A stretch of 36,933 nucleotides of DNA from Nitrospirae bacterium GWC2_57_9 (GTDB lineage: Bacteria; Nitrospirota; UBA9217), in the NCBI GenBank assembly GCA_001805085.1, contig MHEA01000034.1, positions 1 through 36,933 of the forward strand, read 5' to 3'. The notes beneath the pieces are model-generated. The model saw only the letters and a list, made by a program, of their open reading frames with translations, was not told the DNA's origin and made no database searches. Both the position numbers and the translations under genes were made by a program. Below are positions 16,088 to 23,087 of the stretch, piece after piece. Every line of letters begins with the position of its first letter. The first letter of the stretch is position 1.

Positions 16088-17722
16088 ATGAAAGCATCTG
16101 ACCTGTTCGTGAAGCAGCTGGAAGAAGAAGGCGTGAAATACATCTTCGGCCTGCCCGGCGAGGAGAACCTGGACCTGCTCGAATCGCTCCGGAGTTCGGA
16201 GATCAAGGTTGTCATCACCCGGCATGAACAGGCAGCTGCCTTCATGGCAGCCACCTACGGACGTCTCACGGGAAAGGCGGGCGTCTGCTTCTCGACGCTC
16301 GGGCCCGGCGCAACGAACCTGGTGACCGGCGTTGCCCATGCGCAGTTGATCGGCGCTCCGCTTATCTCCATCTCGGGTCAGAAAGCTCTCCGGGAGAACC
16401 GGCAGGCGCGCTTCCAGCTGATCGACATCGTGAGCATGATGCGGCCGGTCACCAAGGATGCCCTTACGATCGTCGATCCCGGCATGATCCCGACCGTGCT
16501 CCGGAACGCCTTCAAGCTGGCCCAGGCTGAACGGCCGGGCGCGGTCCATATCGAACTGCCCGAGGACGTGGCCGAGACCGAGACGGTCGCTGAGGTCCAG
16601 TCGCGGGGCCTCGTGCGCAGGCCTGCCCCGGACCCCAAGGCGCTCCACCGGGCGGCTGATATGATCAGCAAGGCCCGGAACCCGCTCATCATCCTTTCCT
16701 CGGGCGCCAACCGGAACCTGATCACCAAGCAGCTCATGCAGTTCATCCACCAGACGGGTATCTTTGCCGTGCACACCCAGATGGGCAAGGGCGTGGTGAG
16801 CGACGACTCGCAGTACAGCCTTTTTGCCACGGGCATTCACCGCCGCGACTACGTCAACTGCGGCATCGACCGGGCCGACGTGATCATCACGATCGGCTAC
16901 AATATCGTCGAGTATCCGCCCTATGTCTGGAACCGGGACCTGACCAAGAAGATCATCAACATCGATTTCGTGGAGGCGGAGACGGACAAGTACTACAACC
17001 CGGACATCGAGGTGATCGGCGATATCTCCTGCGCTCTTCGCGAGCTGGGAGAGCTGGTCCCGGCGCGTAAGAACGGCGAGGTGTTCAAGAATACCCGGGC
17101 CTTCCTGGAAAAAAAGCTCGCCCTGGACTACAAAAAACAGTATCCGCCCTCGCCCATGGAGATCGTCTCGCAGGTGCGGAGCGTGCTCGCACCCGAGGAC
17201 ATCCTGACCCTGGACAACGGCATCTACAAGTTGTGGTTCGCGCGGCTGTACAAAACGTACAAGCCGAACACGTTCCTGCTGGACAACGCCCTGGCAACCA
17301 TGGGTGCGGGCATGCCTGCAGGGATCGCGGCCAAGCTGGTTAGACCCGACCGGAACGTGCTGGCCGTCGTGGGCGACGGCGGGTTCATGATGAACTCACA
17401 GGAGATCGAGACAGCGCTCCGCTATTCCATCCCGCTCGTGGTCCTCGTGCTGAACGACAACGGCTTCGGTTTCATCAAGTGGGAGCAGCAGGCCAAGGGG
17501 TTCGGGAGCTTCGCCCTGGACACGGGCAATCCCGATTTTGTGAAGTACGCCCAGAGCTACGGGGCCATCGGTATGAAGGTGAACCAGGGCGACGATCTCG
17601 CAGCCGTGCTGCGGGAGGCCTTCGCGAAAAAGAAGTTTGTGCTCGTGGAATGCCCCATCGACTATTCCCAGAACTACGAGACTTTTTCAAGAGAACTGGC
17701 CAGCATCGCCTGCGAGTTCTAG
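16088..17722 (+). CDS. Acetolactate-synthase-like TPP enzyme, candidate 2-oxoglutarate decarboxylase
   Basis: A 544-residue three-domain thiamine-diphosphate enzyme of the POX/AHAS family. The N-terminal domain has FGLPGEENLDLLESL and the catalytic glutamate E47 in TRHEQAAAFMA, then GRLTGKAGVCFSTLGPGATN. The C-terminal cofactor site is GDGGFMMNSQEIETAL with LNDNGFGFIKWEQQ. The GLPGEENLD start, the GYNIVEYPPYVWN central motif and the C-terminus resemble the 'acetolactate synthase large subunit' relatives that were shown in Synechococcus to be 2-oxoglutarate decarboxylases. No ilvN small subunit or alsD lies nearby, while a succinate-semialdehyde dehydrogenase-like gene is immediately upstream and TCA genes surround it. 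A true acetolactate synthase remains possible; the substrate is inference. GGAG lies seven bases before the ATG. Confidence 0.88.
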   Translation: MKASDLFVKQLEEEGVKYIFGLPGEENLDLLESLRSSEIKVVITRHEQAAAFMAATYGRLTGKAGVCFSTLGPGATNLVTGVAHAQLIGAPLISISGQKALRENRQARFQLIDIVSMMRPVTKDALTIVDPGMIPTVLRNAFKLAQAERPGAVHIELPEDVAETETVAEVQSRGLVRRPAPDPKALHRAADMISKARNPLIILSSGANRNLITKQLMQFIHQTGIFAVHTQMGKGVVSDDSQYSLFATGIHRRDYVNCGIDRADVIITIGYNIVEYPPYVWNRDLTKKIINIDFVEAETDKYYNPDIEVIGDISCALRELGELVPARKNGEVFKNTRAFLEKKLALDYKKQYPPSPMEIVSQVRSVLAPEDILTLDNGIYKLWFARLYKTYKPNTFLLDNALATMGAGMPAGIAAKLVRPDRNVLAVVGDGGFMMNSQEIETALRYSIPLVVLVLNDNGFGFIKWEQQAKGFGSFALDTGNPDFVKYAQSYGAIGMKVNQGDDLAAVLREAFAKKKFVLVECPIDYSQNYETFSRELASIACEF

Positions 17723-17771
17723 CGGCATAAGGCGGCAGCAGGTCGCTTTTCATCCAGGAAAATAACCGATT

Positions 17772-18116
17772 ATGAAAGAACCGGATTCGAAATTGGTCTA
17801 CTCGACAGAGTGGGCAGTGCCGAGAAAAGAAAAGCCTGCAGATCGCAAATCCGCGACACCTGCCGCTTCCGCAGGGAAAAGCGGGACGAGCGTTCGCTTA
17901 GACCGCAAGGGCAGAGGCGGCAAGTCAGTTACGGTAATAGAAGGGCTTAATCTTTCCATTAACGATAGCGAAAAGCTCCTGAAAGAGTTAAAGGCGAAAC
18001 TTGGTTCCGGAGGAGCTGTTAAGAACGGGGCGCTGGAAATTCAGGGGGATCATTGCGAGGCGGTCATGGCAGAGTTGGCCAGGATCGGCTGCAAGCCGAA
18101 ACGGTCGGGTGGATAA
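17772..18116 (+). CDS. yciH: SUI1/eIF1-like translation factor (YciH family)
   Basis: A 114-residue protein with a Pro/Ala/Lys-rich leader (residues 1-38) and a C-terminal SUI1 domain: VRLDRKGRGGKSVTVIEGL, then LLKELKAKLGSGGAVKNG and IQGDHCEAVMAELARIG. The family resembles eukaryotic eIF1 and is proposed to affect start-site fidelity on the ribosome, but its bacterial role is poorly fixed. It starts 50 bases after the TPP enzyme gene and may be its last operon partner. No strong ribosome site is seen. Length fits YciH proteins. Confidence 0.9.
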   Translation: MKEPDSKLVYSTEWAVPRKEKPADRKSATPAASAGKSGTSVRLDRKGRGGKSVTVIEGLNLSINDSEKLLKELKAKLGSGGAVKNGALEIQGDHCEAVMAELARIGCKPKRSGG

Positions 18117-18175
18117 CAGTTAGAGCGCTCGGCACAAGAGTCGAACATTATAGAGCTTGACTTGACCACCATGTC

Positions 18176-18865
18176 CTAAGATGCCGGAGACGGATCGAAG
18201 CCTTTAACGATCAGCCAAATCGCCAAAACCAGTTCCTGCAAGGCTATCGGAAGATTTAAAATAACCTGTATGGCGGACAGGGCGCCAATGAGGCGGAACA
18301 GAAAGAGCATGCTTGCTGTTACGGCCAGCCCGATCCCAATAAGGCCCCAGATCGATAACCATCGTGGAATGAGTTTTGATCGATAAAATATATAGTAATA
18401 TATCAGAGCACCGATGCACCAGGGCAGTATCGCTGCAACATGGCTCACCCAATCACGTCCTGCTATTAATACAGCACTCAAGGTTTGGAAATAGGATGAT
18501 TCCGGAGCGCCTGCTTTCACAAATTCCCGGCTTAATGCCAACAGTAGCAGCAACCCGAGCACACCGACAATATGGAACACTGCCTCAATCATCCTGAAGC
18601 CGGCAGATCCGAGAGCCAGAGCATGGTCATATTTTTTCAAGACCGGATAAAGAGAGATCCCGATACCAGCACATGCAGCAGCCATAATGAACAGAAGGAG
18701 GGCGCCTGTTATTACCTGGTTTTGATTTGCAGAAATTTTAATAAAATGATCGGGAGCATCTAAAATAGGTTGTGTAAAAGCAACACCAAGTATCCCGGAA
18801 ATAATCGCGATGATAAATAGTACTCCCGCAGTTCTTGCCGTTTTCTTGTTTGTGCTCATCAGCAT
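18176..18865 (-). CDS. DUF4386 family membrane protein (paralog 1)
   Basis: A 229-residue polytopic membrane protein of unknown function. Six hydrophobic segments are seen, near residues 12-32, 50-75, 84-108, 135-160, 165-187 and 194-216. It matches the DUF4386 layout: TAGVLFIIAIISGILG at the N-terminus, a QPILDAPD loop, FYRSKLIPRWLSIWGLIG, and the LQELVLAIWLIVKGFDP C-terminus. The latter two motifs are shared almost word for word with the protein at 19461-20159, so the two are paralogs. It lies 24 bases downstream of the broken outer-membrane-like gene. Start ATG 18865; ATG 18859 is an alternative. Confidence 0.85.
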   Translation of the reverse strand: MLMSTNKKTARTAGVLFIIAIISGILGVAFTQPILDAPDHFIKISANQNQVITGALLLFIMAAACAGIGISLYPVLKKYDHALALGSAGFRMIEAVFHIVGVLGLLLLLALSREFVKAGAPESSYFQTLSAVLIAGRDWVSHVAAILPWCIGALIYYYIFYRSKLIPRWLSIWGLIGIGLAVTASMLFLFRLIGALSAIQVILNLPIALQELVLAIWLIVKGFDPSPAS

Positions 18866-18889
18866 TCTTTCTTAAATAGCATTTATAGT

Positions 18890-19468
18890 TCAGAGTCGCG
18901 TAACAACCCCGACAGCGACGCTCACGTCACTTTGTTTATCCATCTTCGATCCATCCAGTCGTTCCAGCTGATAACTCTTATATCGCGTATCAAGGAACAT
19001 CCCTGTCCGGCCGTCGAAAAGCCAGTCTACGGTGAATCCAGTAGATTGCCCGATAACTTCATGATGGCCATTGACTTTTACCCAAAGGAGACCCATGGGT
19101 ATCGCCGAAAGTGCAACGGTTTGAGATCCGGAGTCCAGAATTTTAGTCAGCGCAAGGCCCGTCGTAGCAAAATAAATGTGTTTATCGTTAAACTCCGGAA
19201 AATCCTTCTGAGCAGGGTCTGCTTTTATCGTTGCGTACTAGAAGCGCAACAAAAACTCGATCCAGCTTATCGGCAGCTGGTAATTCATTCCCAATGAAAA
19301 ACTATCGTCTGTTAAGCCCACATCAGCTGTTTTGAATGAATCGCTAAACCAATGCTCAAATCCTATGCGCAAGCGCATCTTTCCGTCGGGGATGCTGTCC
19401 TCGGCGAACGCGGCATGGCTTAAGCCGATCGTTACAATAAGCACGATACTGATGATCGTTTTATACAC
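18890..19468 (-). pseudogene. Exported outer-membrane-like protein interrupted by an in-frame TAG
   Basis: A single reading frame of 193 codons is broken only by TAG at 19238-19240 (codon 77). The first part has a good signal peptide (MYKTIISIVLIVTIGLSHAAFA, cleavage before EDS) and then RLRIGFEHWFSDSF and SFSLGMNYQLP, alternating strands typical of a small beta-barrel. After the TAG the frame continues open for 115 residues (YATIKADPAQKDFPEFND..., TGFTVDWLFDGRTGMFLDTR), ending at 18890. Continuity in the same frame on both sides points to one nonsense mutation in a recently intact gene. It overlaps the end of the upstream DUF4386 gene by eight bases. No homology family is recognised. Confidence 0.7.
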
Positions 19469-20159
19469 GGTTGTCTCCTATCGCGTCTGGATCGAATCCT
19501 TTGATAATGAGCCATATGGACATGACCAGTTCCTGCAAGCCAATTGGAGGCGCAAAGAAAACCATGGCCTTCATCAATGGCATGGTACCGAACATGCCGA
19601 ACGTATGTAGCAAGGCGCCTGTTGACAAAAATAGAGCTGCAAAAAGACCCCAAGCCGATAACCATCGGGGGATGAGTTTTGATCTGAATAATAAAGAATA
19701 AAACAGAAGAGCGCCTAAAGTAAAAACAATGATATAGAGCAATGTGGCCCATTCTATTCGTGCATGTATTGAATTACCCAAAGCCTGGAAACAGGAAGCA
19801 TCGGGAGTTCCCGGCCTTAAATAATCCTGACTTAAGCTTATGAGTGACAGCGAGTTAATCGCTATAAAAATAAAGAGAATACCCTCGAGCAGCCTGAAAA
19901 CAATGTACCCAAGCGCTATTCTTTCATCAAACAGCTTAAAGAGCGGAAACAGCAGAACGGGAATCAAGATCATGGCAGGGGCACAAATAAGGTCGAATAG
20001 TATTCCTATTTTCACCGGCATTTTATTTGGGTAAACAGTAGCAAGATAGTCCGGGGCATTGAGGATCGGTTGGTAAATATTCGAGGCGACAATGTCAAAA
20101 ACAAGCGCAATGAGAAATAATACAGCTACACTAATTGCAGTTTTTTTGTAAGTATTCAT
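19461..20159 (-). CDS. DUF4386 family membrane protein (paralog 2)
   Basis: A 232-residue membrane protein with six hydrophobic segments, of unknown function. It shares QPILNAPDYL, FRSKLIPRWLSAWGL and LQELVMSIWLIIKGFDP with the paralog at 18176-18865. The ATG at 20159 is preferred, with GGGGTG six bases upstream; a GTG at 20168 would add three residues and lies within that ribosome site. Its last codons overlap the start of the interrupted outer-membrane-like gene, so the two were probably translationally coupled. Compared with the first third of the window its codon use is AT-richer, which may reflect acquisition. Confidence 0.85.
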   Translation of the reverse strand: MNTYKKTAISVAVLFLIALVFDIVASNIYQPILNAPDYLATVYPNKMPVKIGILFDLICAPAMILIPVLLFPLFKLFDERIALGYIVFRLLEGILFIFIAINSLSLISLSQDYLRPGTPDASCFQALGNSIHARIEWATLLYIIVFTLGALLFYSLLFRSKLIPRWLSAWGLFAALFLSTGALLHTFGMFGTMPLMKAMVFFAPPIGLQELVMSIWLIIKGFDPDAIGDNRV

Positions 20160-20190
20160 TTTCTTCACCCCGGATGTTGTTATACAGACC

Positions 20191-20538
20191 TCAGTTCACT
20201 ACGGCAGTACGCTGAGGATATGCCGTTGCCTTGAGGTCGGTACAGTACGCTGTTCCTACAAGCCCATACTTCCAGCGTTCGCTGACATTTATATCGGTTA
20301 CGGAATAGCCGGGTCCCGCGTCATTGAGCAGTTCGGCGTATGCCCGTTCATAGCGATCGTTGATCCTGATCGGAATAAGGAGCAGCAACTGAAAACCGCA
20401 GGCGCTGCCTGATACTGTCCGGCCCTTTGTCGGGTCATACGTGACGTCCGTCGATTTGAACGTAACCGGCGTTCCTGTACAACCCGCGCAGGCCGCAAGC
20501 AGTGCCAAAAGGGCCGCTTGCATTAGCGTCTTTTTCAT
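20191..20538 (-). CDS. TRL-like lipoprotein (paralog B)
   Basis: A 115-residue lipoprotein precursor. The signal MKKTLMQAALLALLAAC ends in a lipobox (LAAC at residues 14-17). The mature part shows GSACGFQLLLLIPI, then RYERAYAELLNDAG and a second cysteine in VGTAYCTDLKATA. This ACG...R..AY...G..YC pattern is shared with the gene upstream and resembles the TRL-like family of small secreted proteins. Its start ATG overlaps the stop of the upstream gene in an ATGA, so translation is coupled. An earlier in-frame start at 20592 would lack a signal peptide at its N-terminus and is rejected. Function is unknown. Confidence 0.8.
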   Translation of the reverse strand: MKKTLMQAALLALLAACAGCTGTPVTFKSTDVTYDPTKGRTVSGSACGFQLLLLIPIRINDRYERAYAELLNDAGPGYSVTDINVSERWKYGLVGTAYCTDLKATAYPQRTAVVN

Positions 20539-20915
20539 CGGATCGCCTCCCCCGTGATCGTTACGCATTTCGTCGAGCCGAGCACCCACCAAAACCAGTT
20601 TTCCTGCATCGTCACGTTCAATAAAGCGGTCGCACCGGGAACGCTGTCAATGGCATTCTGGTACGCATTCTCGACGCGTTTATTCAGATCCCCGCCGAAG
20701 AAAGGGAGTTCGGCCACCGGGATGAAGTTATAGGGTGCGAGGATCATCATCGAACCGCAGGCATTCCCCCTGGCCTCTCCCAGTTTTTGATAGTGATCAG
20801 GCGGTCTCGGCAACACTGTTTTGTATGCCGATGCACAGCCTGTTGCCGTCATGCATGCGATCATCAGAAAGACAACTATGGATCGCGCTTCGACATCGTC
20901 CATTCGCGATAACAT
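20535..20915 (-). CDS. TRL-like lipoprotein (paralog A)
   Basis: A 126-residue lipoprotein precursor. After a short charged start (MLSRMDDVEARS), the hydrophobic segment ends in the lipobox TATGC (Cys27). The mature protein has RGNACGSMMILAPYNFIPVA, FFGGDLNKRVENAYQNAIDS and ENWFWWVLGSTKCVTITGEA. This matches its downstream neighbour in cysteine placement and in the WxxVLGSTKC/YGLVGTAYC ending. AAGGAGG upstream of 20915 fixes the start; an earlier ATG at 20960 has no such site. Probably anchored to the outer or inner membrane on the periplasmic side. Function unknown. Confidence 0.82.
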   Translation of the reverse strand: MLSRMDDVEARSIVVFLMIACMTATGCASAYKTVLPRPPDHYQKLGEARGNACGSMMILAPYNFIPVAELPFFGGDLNKRVENAYQNAIDSVPGATALLNVTMQENWFWWVLGSTKCVTITGEAIR

Positions 20916-20978
20916 GCACACCTCCTTGATAAACAGATACAGCCGGGCTGTCCGCATCATGCGGTCTTTGATTAGACT

Positions 20979-21212
20979 TCATTTTTTCCCTTTTTGGATT
21001 CTATCGTCGAACGAAAATACCTCTTCCAGGGGGGTGCGGAACACCCTGGCAATGCGGAAAGCCAATTCCAGGGTCGGTGAGTATTTACCGTTTTCGATGG
21101 CTATGATGGTTTGTCGCGTAACGCCCACTTTATCGGCCAATTGCTGTTGAGTCATTTCATCGGCAAGGAAGCGTAACTTCCGGATGTTGTTGCTGATGGG
21201 ACAGGGGCTCAT
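20979..21212 (-). CDS. Small XRE-type HTH regulator
   Basis: A 77-residue DNA-binding protein that is almost entirely one helix-turn-helix domain: NNIRKLRFLADEMTQQQLAD, then KVGVTRQTIIAIENGKYSPT and LELAFRIARVFRTPLEEVF. It belongs to the YgzD-like group of small XRE regulators that commonly follow a membrane protein gene. Here the membrane gene ends one base before its ATG (TAATATG), so the two are coupled. The 29-bp palindrome at 21721-21749 upstream of the pair is a natural candidate operator, by inference. Confidence 0.93.
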   Translation of the reverse strand: MSPCPISNNIRKLRFLADEMTQQQLADKVGVTRQTIIAIENGKYSPTLELAFRIARVFRTPLEEVFSFDDRIQKGKK

Positions 21213-21213
21213 A

Positions 21214-21660
21214 TTAAAACCCTTTCCGGTAAAAATAGATCTTGGCCGTTTCCGAGACTATTGCTGCCAGGAACCCCGAATAAATAAGGGTAATGAACAT
21301 CACCCAGGGTTGCATCCCTATCGCCTGCGATCCCATTGACAGGATAAAGCCTGCTATGAACGTCCAATGAGCAAGCTTTATGGCTTTCAACTCGATCAAC
21401 TTGTCCCGCTCATCGGTAATGGTAGGCACATCCTCCTTGGTCACGATCTTGTTGATGATGAAAAAAATAATGTGAATGATGATTTGCGCCACGATTGCCA
21501 CCGGGATCAAGACCAGGTAGGCCTTTCCCCAGAATTTGAAGTCATTGAGAATAGCCAAATTACCCGCGATGTACTTGTAATATACAAACAGGGAATAGGA
21601 CCCGAGAATCAGTATGATGTTGATCAAAGATAGCAGTATCTGTTTTTCTCTCGGGTACAT
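21214..21660 (-). CDS. Four-helix membrane protein paired with the XRE regulator
   Basis: A 148-residue membrane protein with four hydrophobic segments near residues 9-30, 45-72, 98-116 and 119-138. TDERDKLIELKAIKLAHWTF after the second segment is reminiscent of DUF2178-type proteins, which are often co-encoded with small HTH regulators. AGGTAACC sits just before the ATG at 21660, preceded by GCGGAGG. It is the first gene of the leftward regulator unit. A sensor or signalling partner for the HTH protein is plausible but not shown by the sequence. Confidence 0.82.
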   Translation of the reverse strand: MYPREKQILLSLINIILILGSYSLFVYYKYIAGNLAILNDFKFWGKAYLVLIPVAIVAQIIIHIIFFIINKIVTKEDVPTITDERDKLIELKAIKLAHWTFIAGFILSMGSQAIGMQPWVMFITLIYSGFLAAIVSETAKIYFYRKGF

Positions 21661-21720
21661 GGTTACCTCCGCTTGCCTTTTGATCTTTTCTTCATGTTAA
21701 CTATTATAGACTATATGTAT

Positions 21721-21749
21721 AATATATTTGACACTGTGTCAAGTATATT
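21721..21749. promoter_or_regulatory. 29-bp palindrome between divergent genes, candidate operator and promoter
   Basis: The core TTGACACTGTGTCAA (21728-21742) is a perfect dyad around one T. It extends to 14-base arms on each side with one mismatch. The plus strand reads TTGACA-17 bases-TACATT toward the CapA gene. The minus strand also offers TTGACA toward the membrane protein/XRE pair. A regulator bound here could control both directions. Confidence 0.5.
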
Positions 21750-21886
21750 TTACATTTATCTCGATAATCGGGGGAAAGGGACATGTCGCCTGGGAGGGAT
21801 TCTTTTATCGCTTTTCCATAAGCGTTATTATGTCTTAGAGGAACGGGTAAAGGAACCTGGTTTGCTGCGAGGAGATGCGTGAAAGA

Positions 21887-23065
21887 ATGAAAACAATCGA
21901 TCCCAAATCGGGTGTACGCGGAAACCCGGGCATCATCAAATTATTCCTGGCCGGCGATGTAATGACAGGCAGGGGCATTGACCAGATTCTGCCGCATCCG
22001 GGTGATCCCACGCTGTATGAGGATTATATAAAAGACGCGAGAGGATACGTTGAGCTGGCGGAAAAAGCAAGCGGTCCTGTCCCGCGCCCGGCCGAACCCG
22101 CGTATATATGGGGAGAGGCTCTCGGCGAGCTTGAAAAAGCTGCTGTTGATGTCAGGATCGCGAACCTTGAGACAAGCGTCACGCGGAGCGACAACTATTG
22201 GAAATGGAAAGAGGTCCATTATCGGATGAATCCGGCAAACATCGATTGCCTAACAGCTGCACGGATTGATGTGTACTCGCTGGCCAACAATCATGTGCTC
22301 GACTGGAGTTATGAAGGTCTCAAGGAGACCCTTGCAACGCTGCAAAAGGCGAACATAAAGAGTGCCGGGGCAGGGCTGACCCGGAAGGAGGCCGCGGCTC
22401 CTGCCGTCGTGGAGATAGAAGGAAAAGGCCGCGTGATCGTTTTCGCGTACGGCTCGCCCACGAGCGGTATTCACCTGAACTGGGGCGCGACAGAATATCA
22501 ACCAGGACTGAATCTTCTGGCCGATTTCTCGGAAGATACGGTTCGGCGGATCAGGGATGGAATTCGAAGCGTAAAAAAAGAAAATGACATTATCGTATTT
22601 TCCATGCATTGGGGAGCTAACTGGGGCTATGAGATCAAGAGCGAAGAGATCGAGTTCGCACACCGTCTGATCGAGTCCGGGGTCGATATCGTTCATGGCC
22701 ATTCTTCGCATCATGTAAAGAGCATTGAGGTCTATCAGGACAGGCTCATCCTGTACGGATGCGGCGACTTTTTGAACGACTATGAAGGAATTCCGGGTTA
22801 TGAGAATTACCGGACCGACCTTGGCCTCATGTATTTCGCGGCCATGGACCGGGCAACAGGCGGGCTTGCCGAACTGAAGATGGTACCGACCCGGATCAAA
22901 TACTTGAGGGTGAATCGAGCGTCGGCTGAGGAGGCCCTTTTGCTTGCCGATATTTTGAAGAGGGAAGGCAAAAGGTTCGGCACGGAAATAGAACTGAGTG
23001 ACGATGCTCTCTTGACGTTGGTTCTGCCGATTTCTCAGGATCGCCAGGATTCAGCCCGTCCCTGA
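21887..23065 (+). CDS. CapA-family metallophosphoesterase-like protein
   Basis: A 392-residue protein of the PGA_cap/CapA family (calcineurin-like fold), named for poly-gamma-glutamate capsule synthesis but widespread in other settings. Motifs follow the family: LFLAGDVMTGRGIDQ near the start, VRIANLETSVTR, DVYSLANNHVLDWSYEGL with the metal-site NNH, FSMHWGANWGYE, and VHGHSSHHVKSIEVYQDRLI before LYGCGDFLND. No signal peptide is evident. Two in-frame ATGs compete: 21875, directly abutting GAGGAG, and 21887, twelve bases after it; I use 21887. It ends 22 bases before rtcB, so a shared transcript is likely. Its real substrate here is unknown. Confidence 0.87.
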   Translation: MKTIDPKSGVRGNPGIIKLFLAGDVMTGRGIDQILPHPGDPTLYEDYIKDARGYVELAEKASGPVPRPAEPAYIWGEALGELEKAAVDVRIANLETSVTRSDNYWKWKEVHYRMNPANIDCLTAARIDVYSLANNHVLDWSYEGLKETLATLQKANIKSAGAGLTRKEAAAPAVVEIEGKGRVIVFAYGSPTSGIHLNWGATEYQPGLNLLADFSEDTVRRIRDGIRSVKKENDIIVFSMHWGANWGYEIKSEEIEFAHRLIESGVDIVHGHSSHHVKSIEVYQDRLILYGCGDFLNDYEGIPGYENYRTDLGLMYFAAMDRATGGLAELKMVPTRIKYLRVNRASAEEALLLADILKREGKRFGTEIELSDDALLTLVLPISQDRQDSARP

Positions 23066-23087
23066 TCGGGGATTAGCGAGGTGCATT

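Noticed and set aside
19238..19240. Pyrrolysine at the in-frame TAG
   Set aside because: No pyl genes or hairpin evidence in the window, and pyrrolysine is expected mainly in methylamine methyltransferases; a nonsense mutation is simpler.
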